64,000 nt of DNA from a bacterium (lineage in GTDB: Bacteria > Myxococcota > UBA727 > JAUIJE01): positions 186,001 through 250,000 of the forward strand of contig JAUIJE010000008.1 in NCBI GenBank assembly GCA_030431455.1, read 5' to 3'. The position numbers and the translations under genes are program-made. Numbering within the stretch: position 1 is the stretch's first letter; each line of letters starts with the position of its first letter. A model generated the notes under the pieces. The model did no database searches, had not been told where the DNA came from, and was given only the letters and a program-made list of their open reading frames with translations. Positions 43,146 through 50,873 of this stretch are shown here, piece after piece.

Positions 43146-44499
43146 CCTCACGTTCTGCGGCGCGGCCGAGACGGTTTCCGGGTCGCGCTACCTCGTGCGC
43201 GCAGGCGACCAGACCGTCCTCGTCGACTGCGGCCTCTTCCAGGGCTTCAAGCGACTGCGCGAGCGAAACTGGTCTTCACCACCGTTCTCGCCGAAGGACG
43301 TCGATGCCGTCGTGCTGACGCATGCGCACATCGACCACTCCGGCTACCTACCGAGGCTGTGTCGGGACGGCTTCGTTGGCCCCATCTACTGCACGAAGGG
43401 CACAGGTGATCTGCTTCAGATCCTGCTCCGCGACTCCGCACACCTCATGGAGGAGGACGCCAAGCGAGCGCGGCGCGGTGGCTACAGCCGCCATGCCTCG
43501 CCAGAGCCGCTCTACGGCGTTGACGACGCTGAGAAGGCATTGGATCGGCTCTCGTGTCACCCGTTCGATGTGCCCGTGCCCGTGGCGAACGGAATCGAGG
43601 CACGGTTCAGCCGTGCCGGGCACATCATCGGCTCCAGCGCCGTGCGGCTCGGATGGGGCAGTGGCTCGCTCGTGTTCAGCGGCGACGTGGGCCGGCCGCA
43701 CGACCCCATCATGAAGCCGCCTGAGTCGCTGCCGTCGGCTGACACGCTCGTCATCGAGTCCACGTACGGCGATCGGCGGCATCCAAGCGAGGAGGTCAGC
43801 GACGTCCTCGCGGAGGTGATCACCTCGACAGCCGAGCGCGAAGGCACGGTGGTCGTTCCTGCGTTCGCCGTGGGTCGCGCCCAGCACCTGCTGCACCTCA
43901 TCGCCGACCTGAAACAGCGGGGTCGGATCCCCGACCTGCCCGTCAGCCTCGACAGCCCGATGGCCATCAACGCCAGCCGGCTCTTCTGCGACAACACCGT
44001 CGACCACGTCCTCAGCGACGACGACTGCCACGCCATGTGCAACGTCGCTGACTATGCCAGCACACCGGAGGCGTCCAAGGCGCTCGACCGCTCCGACGGG
44101 CCCCGCGTGATCATTTCCGCCAGCGGCATGCTCACAGGGGGGCGCGTGCTTCATCACCTCCGGCGCTTCCTCCCGTTCGAGCGGAACACGCTCCTCATGG
44201 TCGGCTACCAGGCCGGCGGCACGCGCGGGCGGAGCCTCGTCGACGGCACCGACGATCTCAAGATCCACGGCCAGTATGTGCCGGTGAAGGCGCGCGTCGT
44301 CCAGGTCGGCGGCCTCTCGGCGCACGCGGACTACAGCGAGATGATCGACTGGCTCGCACGCTCGGACGTCCGGCCGAAGAAGGTGTTCGTCACCCACGGC
44401 GAGGCGAGCGCGGCGGACGCCTTTCGGCGCCGGCTGCGGGATCGCTTCGGCTGGGACGTGGTCGTGCCTACGGATGGCTCGACCTGGGAGCTCCATTGA
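43129..44499 (+). CDS. Beta-CASP metallo-beta-lactamase RNA-processing enzyme
   Basis: 456 residues from GTG at 43129 (GGGGGC before it). Motif 1 Asp (LVDCGLFQG), motif 2 HAHIDHSG, the beta-CASP and C-terminal GEASAADAF plus SAHADYSE regions match the Ysh1/CPSF73-like exonuclease family (TTHA0252 group). It uses two Zn ions to cut RNA. Gene overlaps the universal stress gene start-to-stop, and its stop overlaps the next TTG. In similar genomes this family often travels with stress and metal genes; the role here is unclear. Confidence 0.88.
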   Translation: MSKRPDLTFCGAAETVSGSRYLVRAGDQTVLVDCGLFQGFKRLRERNWSSPPFSPKDVDAVVLTHAHIDHSGYLPRLCRDGFVGPIYCTKGTGDLLQILLRDSAHLMEEDAKRARRGGYSRHASPEPLYGVDDAEKALDRLSCHPFDVPVPVANGIEARFSRAGHIIGSSAVRLGWGSGSLVFSGDVGRPHDPIMKPPESLPSADTLVIESTYGDRRHPSEEVSDVLAEVITSTAEREGTVVVPAFAVGRAQHLLHLIADLKQRGRIPDLPVSLDSPMAINASRLFCDNTVDHVLSDDDCHAMCNVADYASTPEASKALDRSDGPRVIISASGMLTGGRVLHHLRRFLPFERNTLLMVGYQAGGTRGRSLVDGTDDLKIHGQYVPVKARVVQVGGLSAHADYSEMIDWLARSDVRPKKVFVTHGEASAADAFRRRLRDRFGWDVVVPTDGSTWELH

Positions 44500-45125
44500 G
44501 TTGCCGCTGCGACCTCGAGCGTCACGCGTGCCGGCTGGTCGCGCTCACGGGCGGACCGAGCGCCGGCAAGACGGCGGTCCTCGAGGTCGTACGTCGGCAC
44601 TTCTGTCAGCACGTCGCGGTGCTGCCCGAAGCCGCCTCCATCATTTTCGGCGGCGGCTTCCCCCGCGGCGACGATCCTGTGAGCCTGCGCGCGGCGCAGC
44701 GCGCCATCTACGCTGTGCAGCGGGAGCTCGAGCGGCGCGCGGTCGAGTCGGGCGAGGTGGCTGTCGCGCTCTGCGACCGCGGGACCCTCGACGGCCTCGC
44801 CTACTGGCCGGGCGGCGCGAGCGAGTTCTTCTCAGAGATCGGCTCGACGGAGGCCGAAGAGCTCGCGCGCTATGACGCCGTCATCCATCTGCACACGCCG
44901 GGCGCGGCTGGCTACAGCAACGACAACCCGCTGCGCATCGAGTCTGCCTCCGACGCGCTCGTGCTGGACCGGAAGGTCGCCGATGTGTGGTCGCGCCATC
45001 CGCACCGGGTTGAGATCGAGAGCGCGGCGTCGTTCCTCGACAAGCTCCGGCTGGCCATCGCGGCGGTCCGCGATGTGGTCCCCGCCTGCTGCCGCGAACA
45101 CGCCGTGCCCGAGCTCGACGGTTAG
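44496..45125 (+). CDS. AAA_28-type P-loop ATPase/kinase
   Basis: 209 residues from TTG at 44496, overlapping the previous stop (TTGA). P-loop LTGGPSAGKTAVLE, then EAASIIFGGGFPRGDD and CDRGTLDGLAYW, the conserved core of AAA_28 proteins related to NadR-like kinases. N-terminus has SCRCDLERHAC, possibly metal-binding. It probably phosphorylates a small molecule. Last gene of the CopA operon. Confidence 0.75.
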   Translation: MSCRCDLERHACRLVALTGGPSAGKTAVLEVVRRHFCQHVAVLPEAASIIFGGGFPRGDDPVSLRAAQRAIYAVQRELERRAVESGEVAVALCDRGTLDGLAYWPGGASEFFSEIGSTEAEELARYDAVIHLHTPGAAGYSNDNPLRIESASDALVLDRKVADVWSRHPHRVEIESAASFLDKLRLAIAAVRDVVPACCREHAVPELDG

Positions 45126-45229
45126 TCGCCGGGGCCAAGTCCCGCCCCGACGTCGGAGGCGGTGCGCGCGGCGGCGCAGTCGGGTGTGCTCGTCACGCCG
45201 ACTGCGCCCGCTGGTCAAGGTGGTTCCCG

Positions 45230-45895
45230 CTACTGGGATACGCCAGCGTGCGCGTGGGCCCGCTTGCGGAGCTCTTTTAGCTGCGCGTCGTCTTCGATGA
45301 GCAGGTCGATGGCGCCGTCTCCCTTTTTCACGCGCAGGCCCTTCAGATACAGGGGGCAGCCGTCCATTCCCTTGTAGCCCTGCGCCCGGGCGAACGCGAA
45401 GTGGCAGCGAACGTGCGCAGCCACCGGCGCTACATCGAAGCCCTCACTGAAGCGGAGCCGAACGCCTCCCTCGATGTCGTCCACGGTAGCGACGGACCCG
45501 AGGAGCGGGCATGAGGGCCGCGTTGAGGCTGGGAAAGCCTTGCACTCTGCCTCTTCGAACGATTCAAGTGTCACGGCGGCAGCATCGTGGGCCTTGGCCA
45601 GATCCCTGTGTGCCTCTGCCACGTTCTTATGCACCTTGGTCGGGTTGTAGACATCGCCGCTCCAGTAGACGTCAGTGACCCCATAGATGACGTCCTCTGC
45701 TTGGGACGGATCTCGATGGCTCACGGCTGACGGGTCGTATTGCTCCTCATGCTGCTCCGCCTCAACCCTCTCGCGCTCCGCGGCGGCGCGGTGCTCCGAG
45801 GCGCCCATGTCATCCGGCTTGGTCCCATCGGACGCGCAGCCGGACAAGAACAGAAGTGACGATGTGGTCGCGACGATCATGCCGATGGCCTTCAT
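45230..45895 (-). CDS. Lipoprotein, 221 residues, unknown family
   Basis: ATG at 45895 with AAGGAG eight bases upstream; a perfect lipobox (FLSGC). The mature protein has a charged helical N-terminus (EHRAAAERERVEAEQHEEQY), then a conserved-looking region with Cys pairs (EECKAF/RPSCPLLG; VRCHFAFARAQGY; DGCPLYLKG). I cannot name the family. It reads toward the CopA operon and starts in a 454-base divergent gap facing the BlaI-type gene. A role as an envelope metal or stress protein is guesswork. Confidence 0.7.
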   Translation of the reverse strand: MKAIGMIVATTSSLLFLSGCASDGTKPDDMGASEHRAAAERERVEAEQHEEQYDPSAVSHRDPSQAEDVIYGVTDVYWSGDVYNPTKVHKNVAEAHRDLAKAHDAAAVTLESFEEAECKAFPASTRPSCPLLGSVATVDDIEGGVRLRFSEGFDVAPVAAHVRCHFAFARAQGYKGMDGCPLYLKGLRVKKGDGAIDLLIEDDAQLKELRKRAHAHAGVSQ

Positions 45896-46349
45896 GGCTT
45901 GGCTCCTTGGTTTGGTTGGCAATCTCCGATCATGCAGAGGGCGGGCCATCCCACAGCTGCGTCCGCAGTAGGTTTGGCGACACACACGCTCCAGGTGTCC
46001 GCATCTCGACAACAGCTGTCGGCTATTTACCGGGCGAGCGGCGGTCGCCTGCGGTAGTCGGGGCCGGGCTACGCGCTCTTCAGCAAGCTGTGAGTGCCGG
46101 CCCGCTCTCGGCTCCCCGCGAGAGTCGCTCTCGCGAGGTCCACGACGGCTCGGGGGGTTTTCCCTGCGACGAACCGGTTTGAATCAGTTCAGGCGCCGAC
46201 GTGGCCGCCCACGATTGGCTCGATCGGATGGGGGCCGCCCTCCGGGTTGTGGGGAATCGTCGGCCCTAACGCGCTGCACGGCTGATCCGTGAAAGGGCTG
46301 CCCCGCTAAAAACCGATAGCCGGCCGGTTTTCCTGCTAGGTTGCCCGGC
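45896..46349. other. 454-base divergent regulatory gap
   Basis: No gene is visible. It holds a strong hairpin (CGCGAGAG-TCG-CTCTCGCG, 46117-46135), an AACCGGTT palindrome near 46172 and, at the right end, the dyad operator before the BlaI-type gene. No att-like copy of the tRNA end was seen here. Confidence 0.55.
46309..46331. promoter_or_regulatory. Operator dyad before the BlaI-type gene
   Basis: AAAACCG, nine bases, CGGTTTT: perfect seven-base arms. It overlaps the likely promoter region of the repressor gene (TAGGTT at 46337-46342 is a possible -10). The same arms and spacing recur at 47835, so this is a strong candidate for the repressor binding site. Confidence 0.65.
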
Positions 46350-46745
46350 ATGCCACCGCCGATCACCCTGGGAGACCTCGAACGCGCCGTGATGGACCAC
46401 CTCTGGGAGGTTTCCGACGTCGACGTGAAGGCCGTCTGGAAGGTAGTCGGCCGCCGGCGCAAGGTCAGCCACAACACCATCCAGTCGACCATGGACCGCC
46501 TGTTCAAGAAGGGGCTGCTCGACCGCGACAAGGTCAGCCACGCCTTCGTCTACCGCCCGAGCCTCAGCCGTGCGGAGTTCAGAGCACGCGTCATCCGTGA
46601 TGTCGCCGAGTCCGTCAGCGACGCGGAGACCGAGATCCTCGCCGCCTTCGTCGACGTCGCAGCTGACGCGGGGACCGACACGCTCGAAAAGCTGGAGGCG
46701 ATGATCGCCGAACGGCGTGCAAGAGAAACCCAGGAGACCGAGTGA
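46350..46745 (+). CDS. BlaI/MecI/CopY-family repressor
   Basis: 131 residues from ATG at 46350. The winged helix with ERAVMDHLWEVSDVDVKAVW, HNTIQSTMDRLFKKGLL and FVYRPSLSRAEF is the family fold; the C-terminal helices form the dimer. In BlaI relatives a partner M56 protease cleaves the repressor, and such a gene follows at once (stop and start overlap). CopY relatives sense copper directly, but no CxC pair is visible here, so protease control is more likely. It should repress the RND operon downstream. Confidence 0.88.
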   Translation: MPPPITLGDLERAVMDHLWEVSDVDVKAVWKVVGRRRKVSHNTIQSTMDRLFKKGLLDRDKVSHAFVYRPSLSRAEFRARVIRDVAESVSDAETEILAAFVDVAADAGTDTLEKLEAMIAERRARETQETE

Positions 46746-47791
46746 TGCACGCGCACGGCGGCCTCCTTGTGGTGCTTCTCTCGCTCGCTCTTGGCGCGCT
46801 CGTGGGCAACTTCCTCGTGGCTGCCGGCGCTGCGGGTTGGGGGCGCAGCCGGCTCGCGCGCCTCCCCGTGGCGCAGCTCCATCGCATGACATGGGCGGGT
46901 CTGCTCCTCCCGGGTGGCTTCAGCCTGCTGTTCACCGGAGCCGTCGTGGCCGTGCCGGCAGTCGCGCTCTTCGCTCCGACGTTGGATCACTGCGCAGCCT
47001 ACCCGGCGGCGCCTCACCTCTGCTTCACCCATGGCACGCTGGCGTTCAGCTCCGGGTGGGAGGCGGCGGTCGCCGTTGCGATCGGCGCGCTGGCGTTGGC
47101 CGCACTCTCGAACGAGTTGCGGCGGTTCCTTCACGCACGTCGGAGCGTTGTGGCCCTCTTCGGCGGTGGGGCGCGCGGCGCGTACGTACAGACCGACGAC
47201 GACATGCCCTACGCCTTCAGCCTCGGTATCGTCGCCCCGCGGATCGTGATCTCACGCGGCCTGAAAACCATTCTCTCGAAGGCTCAACTTCGTGCCGCGG
47301 TCGCCCACGAGGTGGCCCATGTGCGCGGGCGCGACGCGATGTGGCGTGTCGTAGCCCGACTCGCGTCGTTCCTGCTGTGGCCCTCGCTCCGTCGGCAACT
47401 GGTATCGCTCCTCGTCCTTGCCCAAGAAAAGCGCGCCGACCGGCGCGCGGCGATCACGGTCGGGAGCGCGGCGCTCGTCGCTGAGACCCTTCTTGTTCTC
47501 GGTCGACAGCACCCCGGTAAAGCCGCTCCGAACCTCGCCCCTGCATTTTCGAGCGGCTGGCTGGAGGCCCGTGTCGAGGCGCTCTGCTTGCCCCAACATG
47601 GCGACCGGCTCGTCTATCGCTCGGTGCTCACCGCCGCCGTGCTCTCCCTCCCGGTCCTACTTGCGCCCGTACAGCTGCACAGCGTCGTCGAGTCGTTGGC
47701 CGGTGTGATGGTGGCGTCGCCCGTACACGGCCACCACGCCGCCGGCCACGTCGACCTCGGCGAGCTCCGACAACCGCACCCAGAGGACTGA
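46745..47791 (+). CDS. M56-type membrane metallopeptidase (BlaR1-like, no penicillin domain)
   Basis: 348 residues with several membrane helices, zinc motif AVAHEVAHVRGRD (HExxH) and a third acidic ligand near LAQEKRADRRA. BlaR1 and MecR1 carry an additional extracellular beta-lactam-binding domain; here the protein ends in a short His-rich segment (SPVHGHHAAGHVD). It should cleave the BlaI-type repressor when its own sensor, probably metal, is occupied. GTG 46742 is an alternative start. Stops two bases before the TolC gene. Confidence 0.82.
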   Translation: MHAHGGLLVVLLSLALGALVGNFLVAAGAAGWGRSRLARLPVAQLHRMTWAGLLLPGGFSLLFTGAVVAVPAVALFAPTLDHCAAYPAAPHLCFTHGTLAFSSGWEAAVAVAIGALALAALSNELRRFLHARRSVVALFGGGARGAYVQTDDDMPYAFSLGIVAPRIVISRGLKTILSKAQLRAAVAHEVAHVRGRDAMWRVVARLASFLLWPSLRRQLVSLLVLAQEKRADRRAAITVGSAALVAETLLVLGRQHPGKAAPNLAPAFSSGWLEARVEALCLPQHGDRLVYRSVLTAAVLSLPVLLAPVQLHSVVESLAGVMVASPVHGHHAAGHVDLGELRQPHPED

Positions 47792-47793
47792 TC

Positions 47794-49125
47794 GTGACGG
47801 CCCCTCAAAGGCACAACCGCTGGCGCTCGAACCGAAAACCGATTCTTGGTCGGTTTCTCGCCGTCCTCGTGACGGCTGCGACGCCCGCTGTGCACGCAAA
47901 GACATGGACGCTCGATGCCGCGCACGAGCACCTGATGAAAGATGGACGCCTCGACGCCCTCACCGAGGCCGAGCGCGATCGTGTTCGTGCCGAGGCTCGT
48001 GCGGCGCTCCCGCGAGAGAACCCCTTTGTGGGTCTTCAGCGCGAGCAGTCGTTCGGGGCGACGGCTCAAGGTGGAGGTCTGACCTATTCGGGCAGCGCCG
48101 ATAGCTACGTCTGGCTCGGCCAGACGATCGACTTTTCGTTCCGGCGTGGCCTCCTCGACGACGCGGGCGCTCGGCGCGCGAACGCCGAGGGGCTGGTGGG
48201 CGAGGCCCGAAAGGTGGAGCGGCTGCTTGCCTTCGACACGCTCTTCTTTCGCGTCGTCGCCGACACCCAACGCTTGCGGGCACACAACTCGTGGCTGGCG
48301 CGCCTCGACGAGCTCGCTGCACGCATCGAGGCGCGCGAGGCGAAGGGGGATGCCTCTCGCTACGAAGTCCTCCGCATCGAGCGCGAGCGGAGGAGAGCGG
48401 AGCAGGCCAGACTGAAGACCGAGCTCGCCCGAGACGCCGACCTCGCCGAGATGCGCGCGTGGCTCAACGATCCCGACGCGGAGCTCGCAGACGACGTCAC
48501 GCTCGTTCCGCTGCGCGCGCCGGCCGCGGGGACGCCGCCGCGCCCGCTCCTCGCGAGGGCTTGGGACGAGCGCAAGAAGGCGCTCACGATCGAAGAGGAA
48601 GCCGCTGGCCGGTGGTATCTCCCCCCGGTCACCGTCTCCCTCGGGGGAAAGACGAACGAGGGCTATCTCGGAGGCGGTCTCCCCGGCTCGCTTGAGGCCG
48701 GCTACTACGCGACCCTCCAGGTGCCGCTCCCCGTCTTTGAGCGCGGCGACGACAAACGCGAAGCCCTCGCCTCGGCTCGACGGTCGGCGGAGCTGAGCGC
48801 CGAGCTGGAGACGGACCACGTGGCGCGCAAGGCCGAGGCTGCGCGCGCCTTGTCCTCGAAGGCCCTGGACGCGCTCGCGGCTCATCGCGCCGCCGCAAGC
48901 GAACGCGGCGAGGCGCTGGTGAAGACCGCGAGAGCCGCCTGGGCCGGCGGCGAGCTCCCACTGCTCGCGCTCCTGGAGGCAGAGCGCTCGGTCCTCGACG
49001 ACGAGCTCGTCGCCATCGATCTGACCTCCACCGCCCGACAAGCCGACCTCGTCCGTCGCGCGCTGCGATTCCAGGCCGCCCCGCGAGTTTCTGGCGGCCT
49101 GGGCGACCGAAAGAGCGACCCATGA
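47794..49125 (+). CDS. TolC-family outer membrane protein (second efflux system)
   Basis: 443 residues from GTG at 47794 with GAGGA eight bases upstream. Signal segment FLAVLVTAATPAVHA follows a basic start, then the coiled-coil repeats (HDRxxxAR-type heptads: LARLDELAARIEAREAKG). It forms the outer channel of the second RND pump and overlaps the adaptor gene (ATGA). A second operator dyad lies within its first codons, so binding of the repressor there could act as a roadblock. Confidence 0.85.
   Translation: MTAPQRHNRWRSNRKPILGRFLAVLVTAATPAVHAKTWTLDAAHEHLMKDGRLDALTEAERDRVRAEARAALPRENPFVGLQREQSFGATAQGGGLTYSGSADSYVWLGQTIDFSFRRGLLDDAGARRANAEGLVGEARKVERLLAFDTLFFRVVADTQRLRAHNSWLARLDELAARIEAREAKGDASRYEVLRIERERRRAEQARLKTELARDADLAEMRAWLNDPDAELADDVTLVPLRAPAAGTPPRPLLARAWDERKKALTIEEEAAGRWYLPPVTVSLGGKTNEGYLGGGLPGSLEAGYYATLQVPLPVFERGDDKREALASARRSAELSAELETDHVARKAEAARALSSKALDALAAHRAAASERGEALVKTARAAWAGGELPLLALLEAERSVLDDELVAIDLTSTARQADLVRRALRFQAAPRVSGGLGDRKSDP
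47835..47857. promoter_or_regulatory. Second operator dyad, inside the start of the TolC gene
   Basis: AAAACCG, nine bases, CGGTTTC: same arms (one base changed) and the same nine-base spacer length as at 46309. It lies about 40 bases into the coding sequence. Presence of both in a GC-rich region by chance is unlikely. Confidence 0.55.
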
Positions 49126-50837
49126 CTGGCCACAACAGCCCGAAGCTCCTCACCTTCCCCTTGCTCGTGCTCGCTGTGGGCTGTGGCCTGGGTCTCGCTG
49201 TTCTTTCTGGCTGCGAGAGCGACCACGACCGCGGCGGCCACAGTCACGGCGGGCACGACGACCACGCTGGGCATGACGACCACGGTGGGCACGACGACCA
49301 CGGTGGGCACGAGCAGGCGGGCGCCCCTGGGCACGGGCATGGCCACGGCGTTGAGGGCGGGCTCCCTGGCACGACCATCACCGACTTTTCGCGCTCCCCG
49401 GCCGACGGCAGTGAGACGGAGCTCTTCGTCGAGTTCGGCCCCCTCATCGTCGGCGAGGAGACGCCCTTCGCCGCCCACTTCACCGACTGTGGCGAGCTGT
49501 GGACGGCCGTCGGCGAAGGGGCACTGGTCGTCGAGCTGTCTACTGCGTCAGGGGCGGCAGAGACCTTTGAGGTCCGCGGGCCTTCCGTGCCCGGCATCTT
49601 CCGGCCGGTCGCCAAGCCGACCACCGCTGGACTGCGAAGGCTGCGATTCCACCTCGCCCGCGGGGCGCGCGTACACGTTCACGACGTCGGAGAGGTCACG
49701 GTCTATCCCACCCGCGCCGCGGCGGAGAAGGCGCTCGGCGGGGGAGAGGAAGAGGGTGACGACGGCAGCATCTCGTTCCTCAAGGAGCAGGCCTGGAGGC
49801 TCGATTTCGCACTTGCAGAAGTGAAGAAGCAAGCCGTGAGCCCCACAGTCCGGGTCTTCGGAGAGCTCGTCCCTCGCAGCGACGGTCGTGCGCGCGTCAC
49901 CGCCTCCGCGTCAGGTCGTTTGGTGGCGGCCAGCGGCGGACTCCCGCAGGTGGGCGCGGTCATCGGGCGCGGCACCGTCCTCGGGACCCTCGTCCCATCG
50001 ATGAGCGGGGGCGGGAACCTCGCGGCCATCCTTTTGCAGAAAGAGAAGGCGTCCATCGCGGCGAGCACTGCCCAGCGTGAGGTCGACCGCCTGACCTCCC
50101 TCGTCGAGCAGGGCGCGGTCCCCGCGCGGCGGCTTCAAGAAGCCGAGGCCGGGGTGGCTCGCGCAAAGGCGGACAGCGCCAGCGCGGATCGCTTGCTCGC
50201 CCAATACCAGGGCGCCGTCTCCGGTGGGCGCGCGCCGGGAGGCATCCAGATCGTCGCACCCATCGGCGGCGTCCTGACCGACGTCCCGGTCGTTGCGGGG
50301 TCGTACGTCGAAGAGGGCGAGAAGATGTTCGAGATCGTCGACACTTCCGTCCTCTGGCTCGTCGCGCGGGTACCCGAGATCAAACATGCCGAAGCACGCA
50401 AGGTTTTCGGCGGGGCATTCCGGCTGCCTGGCGGCGAGTGGCGCGACATCGTCGTCGGCGAGGGCGGCGTCTCGCCGTCGACCGTGCTCGACGAGGCAGA
50501 CCGCACGTTCCCGCTGCGCGTCGCGATCGAGAACGCGGACGGCGCGCTCCCGGCGGGCGCGAAGGTGGTCGTGGATCTCGCGGTCGCCGCCCCGAGGGTG
50601 CGGCTCGCGATGCCAGCGAGCGCGGTGGTCTACGAGCAGGGCGCACCCGTCGCCTACGTGATGGTCGAGGGAGAGTCGTTCGCGCGCCGGCCGTTGACGC
50701 TCGCCGGTGAAGTTGGCGGACGCGTGCTCATCGAGGAAGGCGTGCAGGCCGGCGAGCGCGTGGTCTCTACGGGGGCAATGTACGTGAAGCTCGCGACCGC
50801 CTCAGGCGCGGCGATCGGACACGGCCATGCGCACTAG
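49122..50837 (+). CDS. RND adaptor lipoprotein with His/Asp-rich N-terminus
   Basis: 571 residues with lipobox VLSGC, then repeats of HDDHxGHDDH-type sequence rich in His and Asp (about residues 30-75), which can bind metal. The rest is the usual adaptor: barrel-sandwich (SGRLVAASGGLPQVG), hairpin and membrane-proximal domain (AIPTEAVL-like VRLAMPASAVVYEQ). An extra N-terminal domain of ~130 residues (PADGSETELFVEFGPLIVG) precedes it, as in CzcB/NccB-type adaptors. Divalent ions (Zn, Co, Cd, Ni) are more likely than copper. Gene follows TolC by overlap and precedes the pump by 36 bases. Confidence 0.85.
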   Translation: MTGHNSPKLLTFPLLVLAVGCGLGLAVLSGCESDHDRGGHSHGGHDDHAGHDDHGGHDDHGGHEQAGAPGHGHGHGVEGGLPGTTITDFSRSPADGSETELFVEFGPLIVGEETPFAAHFTDCGELWTAVGEGALVVELSTASGAAETFEVRGPSVPGIFRPVAKPTTAGLRRLRFHLARGARVHVHDVGEVTVYPTRAAAEKALGGGEEEGDDGSISFLKEQAWRLDFALAEVKKQAVSPTVRVFGELVPRSDGRARVTASASGRLVAASGGLPQVGAVIGRGTVLGTLVPSMSGGGNLAAILLQKEKASIAASTAQREVDRLTSLVEQGAVPARRLQEAEAGVARAKADSASADRLLAQYQGAVSGGRAPGGIQIVAPIGGVLTDVPVVAGSYVEEGEKMFEIVDTSVLWLVARVPEIKHAEARKVFGGAFRLPGGEWRDIVVGEGGVSPSTVLDEADRTFPLRVAIENADGALPAGAKVVVDLAVAAPRVRLAMPASAVVYEQGAPVAYVMVEGESFARRPLTLAGEVGGRVLIEEGVQAGERVVSTGAMYVKLATASGAAIGHGHAH

Positions 50838-50873
50838 GGCCACGGCAAGGGACCTGTCGCCACGGTCGAGACC

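Noticed and set aside
46117-46135. Perfect hairpin as an attR or terminator
   Set aside because: It has no match to the tRNA end and no T run; left as an unexplained dyad in the regulatory gap.
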